From Undaria pinnatifida (lineage: Eukaryota > Sar > Phaeophyceae > Laminariales > Alariaceae), in contig JABAKD010000024.1 of the NCBI GenBank assembly GCA_012845835.1, positions 7,467,103 to 7,531,102 on the forward strand: a stretch of 64,000 nt of DNA. Direction: 5' to 3'. The notes beneath the pieces are model-generated. The model searched no databases and had not been told where the DNA came from. It saw only the letters and a program-made list of their open reading frames with translations. A program made the translations under genes and the position numbers. Below are positions 42,593 to 53,065 of this stretch, in pieces; within the stretch, counting starts at the first letter, position 1; every line of letters starts with the position of its first letter.

Positions 42593-42804
42593 TCAGAATT
42601 TTCTCTCTCTAATTCGAAAGAAAAGCGGCGCAGTCGCGCGTTTCTGGCAGTTTTATGCCAAGAAACGACTTAGGCAGCGGAACTTTGCAGGAAGGTCAAG
42701 TATTTCCAGGATTTATTGTGAGCCTACCTAACAAGTTGGCCGCCCGGATCTTTGGGGCGGTCGGGCTGTTCGCGTTTGCCCGCCAGAAAGCGCTTCCTGG
42801 TCGG

Positions 42805-43170
42805 ATCGAGGTATGGGGGTAGGCCCAACCCAACCTCTAACCCTAACCCTGACCCCAATCCGGACCCAAAACGGGCGAGAGAAACGGGGCGAGAAACGCG
42901 GCGGCGCCGCTCTTCGAAATCTATTTTTTATTATTCCGATCTGCGGACCACCACACAGCCCTCAGTGGCCAATGAGAGAGCGTAAAAACTACCAGCCTGC
43001 AAGATCCGGGCGGACACATTGTTAGGGCTTCTGGTTTTTGTGTTCACTGTTTGGTGTGAGGGGGCAAAGTCGTGGTCCGCAGTTCGGAGTGCGTGGTCCG
43101 CAGAGCCCGTTTTCGCCGCGCGTCGGGGCCGGGGTTAGGGTTAGAGGTTGGGTAGGGTCCACGCCCGTAT
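42805..43170. repeat. Inverted repeat with TTAGGG-type tracts
   Basis: CCCAACCTCTAACCCTAACCC near 42830 pairs with GGGTTAGGGTTAGAGGTTGG near 43135; the arms extend outward to GGGGGTAGG/CCACGCCCG and inward to AAACGGGC/GCCCGTTTT. Twin GTGGTCCGCAG blocks lie on the right. Confidence 0.75.
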
Positions 43171-43389
43171 GATGCACATTCTCCTTGTTCAGTTTGTGAG
43201 AAAAAAAAAATCGGTAACACTTGAAACGCGCACCGTTTGGCATTTGTTACCGCTGTTGTTGGCGACCCCGAATGTCGTTTTACCGGTAACACAAGAAAAA
43301 TCGCGCAACTTGTTGCTGCTGCCGCTGTTACCGCAACGAAAAAAAAAAAACTATAACATTTTTTTGTTTTCATCGCGGGACACACACGT

Positions 43390-43860
43390 GGTGTTTTCCC
43401 CCCCCTGGGGCAGTTCCATCCGTTGACTTGTCTAAACTCAAACCGTTTATGTGCGTCTCAGTGATTTGGGTGATCGAGTGTACAGGCGTGCAACGCAGTA
43501 CATCGATTTCTCTTCGTGGTCCAAACTTATCGGAGTCCCTCCAGCACACCTGGCCATGGGTCATACCCCAAGTACGGTTTGAGTGGGTTTCCAGCGCAGG
43601 TGAAAGCGCTTCCGTGAGGGGGGTGTGGTGTTTTCCCCCCTGGGCCAGTTCCAGTGGTTGGCTCATCTGAATAAAACCATTTATATGCGTTTCAGTGGTT
43701 TGGGTGATAGATTGTACAGACAGACGTGTACCGCAGTACATCGATTTCTCTTGTCCATCCAAATTTCTCGTAGTTTCCCCGGACACAAAAGTGCTGCTTG
43801 AGTGGGTTTTCAGCACAGATGAAGGCGCTTCCGTATTGGGGGCACTGCCCCAATGGATGT
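43390..43860 (+). repeat. ~235-bp tandem duplication
   Basis: Units begin near 43395 and 43637 (GGTGTTTTCCCCCC, GGGCAGTTCCA) and run through GTGATTTGGGTGATCGAGTG, GCAGTACATCGATTTCTCTT and GAGTGGGTTTCCAGC. The second stays open as 98 codons to 43991, but I see no recognisable domain. Confidence 0.8.
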
Positions 43861-44084
43861 TACCGCAAAAAATACTGATGCCCACCGGCAAATCCGGTTG
43901 CCATTTGTGTGTTGCCGTTACCCGTAACGAACATCCCTGGATCTCACTAGGAAGTGATTCCCAGCCGCAAACTCATGCAATGGGCGCATAGCCCGACACC
44001 CAAAAGATCCATCAGGACACGTTGTTCAACTGCTCCGTTCCATCCGCCTTCGGAATCAGAAAAGGGGGGTAGGCAGGAGTAAAC

Positions 44085-45195
44085 CACAAGCATTCCGTTC
44101 ATGTAGAACGGCTTCCGTTCACATAAAACGCCGTTCGTCTACGTAGAACGCTTTCGTCCTTGTGGATTGCCTTTCGTATAGCATGTATTTCGTCCATGTG
44201 CAAGGCGTTTCGTTCATGCAGAACGCCTTTTGTCCGTTCATACGCGCTTCCGTTCATGTAAAACGCCTTTCGTCGGTGTAGAACGCCTACGTCCTTGTAG
44301 ATAGTGTTTCGCCCATTTATAGTTAGAACACGTTTTGTCCATGTAGAACGCCCTTCGTCCACGTGGAACGCCCTTCGTCCATGTAGAACGCCATTCGTTC
44401 ACGTAGAATGCCATTCGTTATAGTGGAGCGCCTTCCCTTGATGTGGAAGATCGTAGAGAGTCTTTCGTCTGTAGAACGCCTTCCGTTTATGTAGCACGCC
44501 TTCCGTTTATATAGAACGCCTTCGGTCCATGATAATGCAGCCTTCAGTCCTTGCAGATAGCCTTTTGCGAATGTGGAACGCCTTTCATTAAGACATTTGG
44601 TCTTCTCAGAACGTCGTTCGTTCATGTTGAACGCCTGAAGTTCATGTAGAACTCATGTTGCCCATGTAGATGATCGTGTTTCATCCGTTTTTAACGCTGC
44701 TCGTCCATGCAGAACGCCTTGTCGTCCATGTTCACCGCCTTACGTCAATGTAGAAGTCCATTCGTCCATGTAGAACGCTTTTCCATCATGAAAGGCATCT
44801 GCCGTTCATCTGGAGGTTCGTGTAGAACACGTTTCGTTATGTAGAAACCTTTGTCCATGCAGAAGGCCTCTCGTCCACGTGCAGCGCATTCCGAGCATGT
44901 AGAACGCCTTGCATCTATGTTGAACGCTGTCCGTCTAAGTAGAACGTAGAACACATTTCGTTTATGTAGGAGGCCTTTCGTCCATGCGGAACGAACGCCT
45001 TTCGTTCATGTAGACCGCTATTCGTTCGTGTAGAGCACCTTTCGTCCGTGTACAAAGCCTTTCGTTCATGTAGGACGCCAGTCGCTCATGAAGAACGCAT
45101 TTCGCCCATGTAAAACGCTTTCGATCCACGGGAAGATTTGCAGCCGTTCGTGCTTCGTCGCTCTTCGTCCAAGTAATGCGTCCTTCGCCCGTGAA
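44085..45195. repeat. ~20-bp minisatellite TTCGTCCATGTAGAACGCC
   Basis: About 50 diverged units (CGTTCATGTAGAACGCC, CGTCCACGTGGAACGCC and so on) over 1.1 kb. Minus-strand frames read as ERRSTWTKGVLHERNAFYM-like repeats, broken by stops in every unit cluster. Confidence 0.93.
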
Positions 45196-45340
45196 GAATT
45201 CCAAACGAAGGATGATTGACAAAGATAGACGGGATGATTCTCGGAAAAGAACTCGATTAGCATTGGGCTAAAAGCATGCAGTAGCCTTCACGGTGTTCTC
45301 AACCCACAAATCATACCATGTATAAAAGTTCCCAAGAACA

Positions 45341-45524
45341 TACAGTAAGTGGCCGTATATAGTGCGGGTATGTGTCACGAAAATTTACCCGCACTATACC
45401 GGGCACTCGCACTATATAAAAACCGGCCACTATAGAGGGGTCTATATTGTACGAAACGATTTCACCCGCACAATATCGGACACCCGCAGTATATACCCCG
45501 CACTACATAGGTCCACCTACTGTA
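45341..45524. mobile_element. Pogo-like MITE
   Basis: Ends TACAGTAAGTGG and CCACCTACTGTA; the inside is a mosaic of ATAGTGCGGGT and ACCCGCACTATA inverted blocks that could fold into a long hairpin. 184 bp, non-coding. Confidence 0.8.
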
Positions 45525-46254
45525 CTATGACTTTTTGTGTGGTCCACACACTTTTCTCGGTTTTTCGAAAATGCGAGCACCGCGAAGCCGCGAAGCTTGG
45601 GTTCGATCCTTACCCTGGCTTAGGGTTGTGGAGTTGAAGTTAACCTAGGGTTGGGTTGGGCCAACGCCCTCCCGTGATTTGCAAAAAACAAACAAGCAAC
45701 CACACACACTAAAGCTTGAAAAAACCCTATTAAAATAAATATATTTGTTACTTTATCTCGTATGACTTGTGGGTTGGGACCGGAAAAGGCGCCTTGAAAC
45801 ATGCGTTCCTATACAAAAAGTTCACCACCCGTTCATACTTCGTAGCCCTTTAGCTCGGTCGCCGAATTCATCGAATAGGTATTGGTTTTCCTCTTGATTT
45901 TCTCCTTCTTTGTCGACTGGCAAATGATACCCAGTAGAATGCGATTTTCGGTTTCTTCAGTTCATTTTTGTGTGATTTGACCCTCACGCCGCACGCTACA
46001 GTTCCGTCCCGGCCTCACAAAAAAAGTAACTCGCAAGAAACTCAGCCCGAAAGATTGAAACAAAGTAATGAAGCTTTTTCAGCCTAGACTCTCACCCCAA
46101 GTTTTTTTAATACAGCCGACCCGTTGCCCGGGAGTAGTAGCAGCTGTTTACTGCAGTAGAGGCGGGCGCTGTGACACCGCAATACACCGCGTACATAGGA
46201 GCAACGAAAAAGGTAGCCGTGGTGCTGAAACGGAGGCGTGTTTATCTTTTTTTC

Positions 46255-46523
46255 GACGCGTGCTACGATAGAGATGTTACCACTTTTTTTTCTAATACCA
46301 CCCCTCAATTCGGGAGCTTAAGACCTCTCGTCCTAAAGCTGGTTTGGAGAAAAATGAAGACTGCTACTCGTATACCGGATGAAAATGCCGTGGCCTACGC
46401 ACACAACGAGAAATCTTGCCAAAAAAAAAATGGCGTTTTTTCCGACGATTTTGGGTTAAGGAGCCGCGTTATTCAGAAAACAATTTCGCCAAAAAAAGGT
46501 ATACCTCTATCGTAGCATGCGTC
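46255..46523 (+). mobile_element. MITE (ACGCGTGCTACG family)
   Basis: TIRs GACGCGTGCTACGATAGAGA and CTCTATCGTAGCATGCGTC. The family's CTCAATTCGGGAGCTTAAGA, CCGGATGAAAATGCCGTGGC and CCGACGATTTTGGGTTAAGG are all present. Confidence 0.9.
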
Positions 46524-46682
46524 AGGAAATGTACCTTCTCGGGGACCGAAATAAGACAGGGCAATGTTCAGAAGAAAGTGTGCTTTCGCGCGCGCCAAAA
46601 CAAGAAAAGTTAGCCAGAGCCCGACTTCAGCCTTTTAGTGAGATGCCCGGTGCTGTATTGGATGGCAAAGCTAAGAAAACAT

Positions 46683-46946
46683 GACGCATGCTACTGGTAG
46701 CAGTTTTCGTCTGAAATGTTTTCTGAATGACTTAAGACACTCCTTAACCCAACATCGTCGGAAAAAAACGCCATTTTTTTTTGCAGGATTTTCGTTGTTT
46801 ACTTGAGGCCATGAGGTTTTTCATCCGGGGTAGCAGTTTTATTTTTTTCTCCGAGTCAGTTTTTCGGTTAAGAAGGACGTGTCTTGAGCTCCCAAAATTG
46901 AGGAACGTCAGAAAAAAAGTGGTCCACCTCTATCGTAGCACGCGTC
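46683..46946 (-). mobile_element. MITE (ACGCGTGCTACG family)
   Basis: Reverse orientation, from GACGCATGCTACTGGTAG to CTCTATCGTAGCACGCGTC, with TTCTGAATGACTTAAGACAC and AGCTCCCAAAATTGAGG inside. Confidence 0.88.
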
Positions 46947-47039
46947 AAAATAATCAACTTCGAAGTATACTATGAATTGGAGAGTTTTTGTTTCCTCCTT
47001 TTTTTTCATTGTGCGGCATGAAAACAGGGGGCTCCTAAG

Positions 47040-47215
47040 GCCCTGTAACAAACACCCTCACTCTTAGGCCACCACCGTCAGGCCAACGTTCCGGAAGCGC
47101 GCGAGAAATAACAAGGAAGACCGTGGTGGTAGCCAAGAACAGTCTCGAAAGTCTTGGAGTGTATGTTTTGGTTTATTCCCGGTTTTTTCATCGTCGGACG
47201 GCAAATCTAAGAAAA
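47040..47215 (+). pseudogene. Diverged copy of the 5' region of the 48.3-kb membrane-protein gene
   Basis: GTAACAAACACCCTCACTC, GTTCCGGAAGCGCG and AACAAGGAAGACCG follow the order of the sequence before the start codon at 48323. The ATG itself is lost. Low similarity, so tentative. Confidence 0.4.
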
Positions 47216-47218
47216 ATA

Positions 47219-47497
47219 GACGCGTGCTGCGACAAAGGTATACCTTTTTTTTGGCGAAAATGGTTTCTGAATGACGGGGCTCCTTAACCCAAAAATGTCG
47301 GGAAAAAAAAAAATAATGGGCCATTTTTTTTTTGCATGATTCTATCGTTGTGTACCTCTAGGCCATGTGGGATTTTTCGCCCGGTATATCAGTTTTTATT
47401 TATTCTCCAAAATCAGGTTTTTGGGAGAGGTCTTCTTAAGCTCCCAAAGTTGAGGAAACAGCTCATAATAAAGAAGGGGTACACCTATCTATCGTGA
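47219..47497 (-). mobile_element. MITE (ACGCGTGCTACG family)
   Basis: Starts GACGCGTGCTGCGACAAAGG; ends ACACCTATCTATCGTGAAGG with the TIR partly lost. Reverse orientation. Confidence 0.82.
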
Positions 47498-47545
47498 AGG
47501 TAAGGAGCTTTATCACGTTTTCGGGCGTGTGGACAAAGCCCACAA

Positions 47546-47900
47546 ACACGTGCTACGATAGAGCCGCACCACCTTTTTTTTTCTGGGGTTCCTCACTTTA
47601 GGACAGTAACCCCTTTTCAACTGGAAACCCGTTTTTTGGAACAAAACTACTTGGATTTGGTATAGGGAGGGGTTCGGGGGCTCTAAAGGGGTTAATGACC
47701 TCTGCAAAAAATTGTTTTAGGATAAAAAGTGAAACTGCTGAGACCGGATGAAAAATCCCATGACCTATAGGTGTAGAACGAGAATCATGCAAGTAATGGT
47801 CTGTTATTTTTTTTTTTCCCGACGATTTTGGGTTAAGGAACCCCGTCATTCAGGAAAAAAAAATCGCCAAAAAAAGGCATACCTCTATTGTACCACGAGT
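47546..47900 (+). mobile_element. MITE (ACGCGTGCTACG family) carrying the CCCTTTAGAGCC block
   Basis: ACACGTGCTACGATAGAGCC to CTCTATTGTACCACGAGT. At 47590-47710 the usual left part is replaced by the CCCTTTAGAGCC repeat in reverse, so this is a chimeric or longer subfamily. Confidence 0.8.
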
Positions 47901-47999
47901 TTCTACACTTCGTTCAACGTTTTCATGTTGAGAGATCGTTTCAGACGGAAAGTGTTACCTCTGTTGTAGCACGAGTTTTCTATACTTGACGTTTTCGGG

Positions 48000-48195
48000 C
48001 GTGTGGGTAATGTTCACACCCAGTTAACACCCTCCCGCGTACGTTACTGTCAGAACCGTATCCCGGAAGCGCAACGACCTCCAAGAAAGGCATGTCTGGG
48101 GCGAACATCCCCAATAATTCTGCATGCAGTCTTTTGGATTGTCCGAATAGGTTTTAGTTTTCCCCCCTGGTCTTCTCATTATCGGATGGAAAATA
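48000..48195 (+). pseudogene. Copy of the 5' UTR and start codon of the 48.3-kb gene
   Basis: GTTCACACCCAGTTAACACC, CCCGGAAGCGCAACGACC and AAAGGCATGTCTGGGGCGAA parallel GCTCACACCGAATGATCCCC, CATTCGAGAAACACG and GAAGGCATGCCTGGGGCAAC of the intact gene. The frame reads MSGANIPNNSACSLLDC and does not continue into a membrane helix. Confidence 0.65.
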
Positions 48196-48322
48196 ACGCG
48201 TATATGTAAGAAGCAGGCACAAGCCTTTCATTTTTTCCCGCGTGCGTAAATTGAGCTCACACCGAATGATCCCCTTGCCTACGCCCCCGATAGGGCCACA
48301 TTCGAGAAACACGAAGGAAGGC

Positions 48323-48760
48323 ATGCCTGGGGCAACCGCTGCCGAGGGCGGCAAGAAGACCTCCATCGACGCGAAGGTGGTCTACAGCACGGCCGGATTC
48401 TGCTCCCTTCTCGGACTCGTTCTGCTGATCGTCGGAGCTGTTGTCTACTCCAACAAAGCAAATGACGGGGAGTACACATGCACGTGTTCGGGAGACGGCG
48501 CGGAATGCTGCAAAGAACTTCACAGCTTGTGTGACGAATGCTGGTGCACGCACGACTCCATCTCGGATGGGTACTGTACCGACTTCGAGCACACGGGCAC
48601 TCACGGCGACGAAGGCTTGGGTCTCGCCATCGCGGGGCTTGTGGTGTCTGTTCTTAGCGCTGCAATGCTCATCACCATGCACCGGTGCAAGACATGGTCG
48701 GAGAAAAACCTACACGTTAGGTATCCGGCGGTGACTCCCGGGCTAGACACTGTCGCATAG
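48323..48760 (+). CDS. Small two-helix membrane protein with Cys-rich loop
   Basis: A 145-residue single-exon frame. Residues 1-20 are polar and basic (EGGKKTSIDAK). Helix 1 is about 22-42 (LLGLVLLIVGAVVYS). The loop 44-97 is acidic and holds eight Cys (53, 55, 62, 63, 70, 73, 75, 85), enough for four disulfides if it faces the lumen or outside. Helix 2 is about 98-118 (IAGLVVSVLSAAMLITM), and the tail ends RYPAVTPGLDTVA. I do not recognise the family. The start at 48323 is preferred over ATG 48266 because AAGGCATG-CTGGGGC is conserved in the upstream copy and has G at -3. Codon-position conservation in the copies cannot be judged by eye. Confidence 0.7.
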   Translation: MPGATAAEGGKKTSIDAKVVYSTAGFCSLLGLVLLIVGAVVYSNKANDGEYTCTCSGDGAECCKELHSLCDECWCTHDSISDGYCTDFEHTGTHGDEGLGLAIAGLVVSVLSAAMLITMHRCKTWSEKNLHVRYPAVTPGLDTVA

Positions 48761-48789
48761 GTGACGATATGACGATGTTTATGTTCGCA

Positions 48790-49045
48790 CCCGATTGATT
48801 CTACGATAGAAACCTACCCCACAACCAGCGATCTTCTTTAACGGACGTTTCATGGCTGCATGGCATGAGGAAGGGTGCTATGAAAAACTATCGTGGTACA
48901 TTTTCTTGTTTGCACAAAGGACTATCGACACATCATCTTGGGGTGGCAAGGGGCACCGTATTTCAGGACATTCGGCCGGGAGCTGGTTTCAAAACCAGCG
49001 ATTTCGTTAAAGAAAAGTTAGGGGGGTTAGCGTAGAACGACTCAC
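48790..49045 (+). repeat. ~260-bp repeat R, copy 1
   Basis: GATTCTACGATAGAAACCTACCC, here GATTCTACGATAG, then AACGGACGTTTCATGGCTGC, TCTTGGGGTGGCAAGGGGCA, TATTTCAGGACATTCGGCCG and TTTCGTTAAAGAAAAGTTAG. All four copies lie on + and share a conceptual frame around GVARGxVFQExRPGA. Confidence 0.85.
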
Positions 49046-49109
49046 CCTTGGGCGACTTTTGCTGCCACTCCTGGCTTCGGTTCGTTTTATGGAGAGACCA
49101 GGGAAAGAG

Positions 49110-49258
49110 CTAGACGGATGCAAGTGGCGGGTTTTGTAGTCTGCCTTTTGCTTGTCGCGGCAACACTCGTCGATATGAACCGGTGCGATAAACGGTCTGA
49201 AAGAATCCTGCACGTTGAGTATCCGGCGGTGACGCTCGGTCTAGACACTGTCACATAG
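49110..49258 (+). pseudogene. Decayed copy of the 3' end of the membrane-protein gene
   Basis: The frame VAGFVVCLLLVAATLVDMNRC, here given as VAGFVVCLL and LVDMNRC, then LHVEYPAVTLGLDTVT and TAG parallels IAGLVVSVL, ITMHRC and LHVRYPAVTPGLDTVA. The Cys-rich loop and first helix are missing. It follows repeat copy R1. Confidence 0.8.
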
Positions 49259-49264
49259 ATAGGG

Positions 49265-49710
49265 TGACGATGTGACGATAGTGTTTTTTCGGACCATTGT
49301 TGGGCGGTTTTGCTGCGATTCTTGTTTTTGGTCTCGTGTTTGGGATAATTCAGGGAAATTCTGGATGAATCCAACCGGGTCGGGTTGGATTGATACGACT
49401 CTTAGGCTAGAAATTGTCGCGGTAGTGACACGAGGTCGTTTTTTTGCCACGAGCGTTCGGCGATTCGGCTCCCATTCTTGGTTTCGGTTTCGTTCTTGGG
49501 AATAATCCAGGAATATGCTGGATGAAACCGTCAGAAGTGGTCTAGTTTGGGTTTCTGAGTCGCTCTGCAGGAGCCTCTGGTATACACGAACGATTGCCAT
49601 CATTGTTGATTTTTGGTTCGTTTTCGGGAAAACTGTCGGAAAATTCTGGATGAATCCGACCGGTTGGGTTGAGTTGATACGAATGTTAGAAGTAGTCAAA
49701 TCGAGTCTGG
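49265..49710 (+). repeat. ~170-bp tandem repeat, three units
   Basis: AAATTCTGGATGAATCCAACC, ATATGCTGGATGAAACCG and AAATTCTGGATGAATCCGACC with preceding TTTTGGTCTCGT/TTTCGTTCTTGG blocks mark three diverged units. Confidence 0.75.
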
Positions 49711-49974
49711 ATGTAAAAGGTCACCTGAAAACGCCTCTGGTGCATACGATAATCCAAAGACCAGGTCAGGAGCCCGGAAAACCGCAATTTGAAGTGATTT
49801 TCTCTTGCCTTTGTTTTTTATCGTGGTCACCGGGGCTATTCACAGGTAATGACCCGGCCAGCGGGTCGGGTAAAGATGCTTAACCCACGTCCAACTCGTA
49901 AAAAAAGTATCCTAGTCTAAATCCAAGTGTTTTGTCCCCATGTCGGGAGTGCGGTGCTAAAACGGTTCAAAATA

Positions 49975-50115
49975 GTCGCGAGTCGAGTCGGGTCGGACCA
50001 GGAGGTGCTCGAAACCTCACGGGTCGGATCGGGTCGGGTCAAGATGTTTTGGAATCTCACGGGTCGGGCCGGGTTACCTTGACCCCATCCGACCCGGGAG
50101 ACGTTTTCCGACCCG
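49975..50115. repeat. CGGGTCGGGTC minisatellite, locus 3
   Basis: CAGGAGGTGCTCGAAACCTC, ACGGGTCGGATCGGGTCGGG and AAGATGTTTTGGAATCTC alternate, ending in CCGACCCGTGAAAAGCC. Confidence 0.85.
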
Positions 50116-50781
50116 TGAAAAGCCATGGTAATAACAGGCGCCCCAGCTGTGAGATCGAGACTTTTCGCCGAAACGCATGCTTGCAAATTGCCTGTGAAGC
50201 TTCGATCGCGCGTGCCAGGGGACACGTTGCTTGCTTTATTTTGCAGTAGTTTTGATGCGTACGGAGCTCGAGAGCGTCTCGAGGGGTATTTTTCATTTTC
50301 GTTTTCGTTCGTGTGAAGGAAGGTTGTGCCGCCTCTAAGACCTCTAGCCGCCCCAGGTTGTGTTGTTTGTTGTTTTGCGCTTCCCGAGGTTCTGGGGTGA
50401 ATCCATTCTGTGCGCGGTGGGATCGCCCGCGGTTGGACTCACTCATTTTGTTTTGACAGGGACAGGCTTTGCGTCGGCAGGTGGCGGGCATTAGACCAAT
50501 ATGGAATATGCTGCTGTTGGTGGCAGTGAGCGGTTGCTTCATGGTTGTACGTTTTTGTATTTTCGGTAAAAATAGGTCGGTTGTTTTTCGTGGTTTTCGG
50601 ACGCGCACTCTTGTTTTTTTTCGTATTGTTTCGTGTCACTGCCTTGGCGTGTCGTTGTCAAAAGACGTCGCCTCTGGATCGTTTGCCCCCTTTCCCTGTG
50701 CGGTGATCGGTTCTGCTCATGAGCCATGAATAGTCTTCGTGTTTGACACCGACGAGCCACATTGTCTGGTGGCAAACATAG

Positions 50782-51005
50782 TACAGCAGATGTCCCTCTA
50801 TAGTGCGGGTTGAGTAGTGCCAGGGATTCCCGCTTTAGTGCCGGTTGAGTAACGCCAGTTGCCCGCTATAGTGCACGTGGAATCGCTTAGCACAGACGGG
50901 AACAACCAGTAGTGTCAGTATGCGGATTAGTGCCGGTTCCTGCCATAATGCCGGTATTTCCCTCTATAGTGCACATACCAGCCCAATAGAGGGACCGCTA
51001 CTGTA
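50782..51005. mobile_element. Pogo-like MITE
   Basis: TACAGCAGATGTCCCTCTAT at the left matches, in reverse, ATAGAGGGACCGCTACTGTA at the right. Several TATAGTGC blocks lie inside. No transposase frame. Confidence 0.8.
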
Positions 51006-51699
51006 TTGATAATAGTCGGGCGATCGCTGGTAGTACACATAGTCTATAAAGTATAATCGAAGTCGTAGTTTTTTGTGTCTCTGGTCCTATTAATAGGTGC
51101 CTGTTCAAACAAAGCACCCGCCCGGCACAAACTTCGTTTTTTTGTTTTTGTTTTTCATGTCCAGGCGCGTAGGTAGCATATATACCGGTCTTGATCATGC
51201 TCACCATGCGTGTAAGTTGACTGGAACGTTCACCCGTTTTTTTGCTGCAAACAAGATCCGCACTCTAATTCCAAGTATTTTTTTCCCTATTAAAGTGTGC
51301 GCAGCCTGCAGTTCCGAAGGGGTTGAGCACGCCCTTTGTTTCTTTCGAACGCCCCACACTCCTCTTTTGGAGAGCCCAGACAGGGGAGCGAGCGGCCATT
51401 AAAAAAAAACAAGCACAAAAAAAGTTGCAAACAAGATTAAAGTAAATAATTTCGCTCGATTCGTACAGAAAGCACAACGCTCCGTTTTGTTATTTTTACT
51501 TTGGCCTTTCTGGGAATATGGCGTCAGGGAGTCGAATCCGCGTGCCCCCCTGCTAGAACTGCCAAAAAGGCTCCACGCTAATTCGAAGGGTCCCCCCCCC
51601 CCCAAAAAAAAAGGGGTTGCAGTTCTGGGGGAAGTGGTTAAGGTCTAAGTTAAGGGGTGCCGCAACCATACGCACGATAAGGATGTCCCCCCCGCCGGA

Positions 51700-51975
51700 C
51701 TGATTCTACCATAGCCTCCCCCCAAAGCCAGCGATTTCTTTAGCGAGCGTAGTTTCGCGGCTGCTCAAGTACAAGAAAATGTGCCATGAAAGAAAATGTG
51801 CCATGAAAATCATGTTTTCACATGTTTTCTTGTTCACGAAGGACTTTCTGTCGATCGATGACGTCGGGGTGGCAAGGGGCAGCGTATTTCAGGAGATACG
51901 GCCGGGGGCTGGTTTCGAAACCGGGGCGATTTCGGTAAAGAAAAGTTGGGTGGGCTACCGTAGTAAGATCCCCCG
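51700..51975 (+). repeat. ~260-bp repeat R, copy 2
   Basis: GATTCTACCATAGCC, GATGACGTCGGGGTGGCAAG and TATTTCAGGAGATACGGCCG. The frame reads IDDVGVARGSVFQEIRPGAG, then ISVKKSWVGY. Confidence 0.85.
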
Positions 51976-52311
51976 TTTCAACTTTTCTGGGACTTAAGAG
52001 GATTTGTCGAAAATGCCAAAGACGAATTCGGCATCGACTATACAGGAAGTGGTCTGGGATGTTGGGATGGCGGATGGATGCGCCTGAAGGGCCAAGTTAC
52101 GGAGAAAGGTGTTTTGACTCGGACGCGTGCGGCATTTCTAAGATATACGCACCTACCTGTTTGTTGCACGTTGTGTCTAGAAGATTCATACGAAGACAAC
52201 CTGGTTTGTTGGCGCTTTATGGATGGATACGTCTGTGTCCCGACACCGAGGTTGGTAGCGTTTGATGAGCTTTTTAAGTGTAGCTGCGCTGTTGTCGTCG
52301 TTGTTGGTTGA
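51967..52311 (+). CDS. Unrecognised open frame, possible exon
   Basis: After a pyrimidine-rich TTTCAACTTTTCTGGGACTTAAG acceptor-like site (given as TTTCAACTTTTCTGG, ACTTAAG), the frame reads GFVENAKDEFGIDYTGSG, GCWDGGWMRLKG and continues about 85 codons to TGA at 52309-52311. The first 40 residues look protein-like in composition; the end (CSCAVVVVVG) does not. I know no family for it. It abuts repeat copy R2. It could be a lone exon, a fossil, or chance. Confidence 0.25.
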   Translation, partial: DPPFQLFWDLRGFVENAKDEFGIDYTGSGLGCWDGGWMRLKGQVTEKGVLTRTRAAFLRYTHLPVCCTLCLEDSYEDNLVCWRFMDGYVCVPTPRLVAFDELFKCSCAVVVVVG

Positions 52312-52324
52312 TGCGATCTGTTTT

Positions 52325-52500
52325 GTTGGGGTTCGATTAGCTTTTGGTGAGGTCGATGGGTAAGGACGGTGAGGATTCACGCACGTCGCATTGTACTTTG
52401 ACGGATAATAAGAACGGTGAACATTTCACGCACATCACATTGTACTTCGATGGATAAGGACGGTGAAGATTCACGCACATCACATTGTACTTCGGCCTGG
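52325..52500. repeat. ~60-bp tandem repeat, three units
   Basis: GATTCACGCACGTCGCATTG, CATTTCACGCACATCACATTG and GATTCACGCACATCACATTG, each followed by TACTT-G-ATGGATAAGGACGG-like text. Confidence 0.8.
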
Positions 52501-53065
52501 GAAGGGGGTGGTGGGAGGTAGTTTTTGGAGTTATCTGGCATTTCGCAGGTTACACGCAGTTTGGCGTGGCATGGCACGATAGGGAGCGGGAGAAAGGGTC
52601 GTTGGCGTATCATTCCACCGGCGGTATCACTATGTTACGTATTTTATATTGATCCGATTATTATGCTGAATTTGCACGTTGGTTAGAGTCAGACGTGGTA
52701 TCATAGATGCTGACGTGACGTTTAATGCAAAGAATCGGGGTGGGGAGAGGAAAAAAATGGGTCAACATTTTACTCAATAACGCAGCTTGCTGCTGCTGTA
52801 CATCATCGCACCTGGCGGGCATGTAATGTAGATTCTACCGGTCTTGGTGTTAGGCTTGCTGGTCTAGGGCTTTTGTGGGGCTACCATGCCCGGAAGGACG
52901 AACGATGCAGTCAGTGGAGGTGTACTTTTTTTTGTCCGAGGATTCTCACTTGAGGAAGTCTCTATACCTCGCCCAAAAACTGATCTGGGGAAAGAAACAA
53001 GTTGCTCCCCCAGATGAATGATGCCATTATATATATATATTTTTTTCTATTTATTTTTTTCTTCT

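Noticed and set aside
45560-45615. GGGTTCGATCC as a pol III B box
   Set aside because: No A box lies upstream at a suitable distance.
51490-51545. TGGCGTCAGGGAGTCGAATCC as a tRNA 3' end or LTR primer site
   Set aside because: No LTR pair was found around it and no complete tRNA fold; the match is too short to call.
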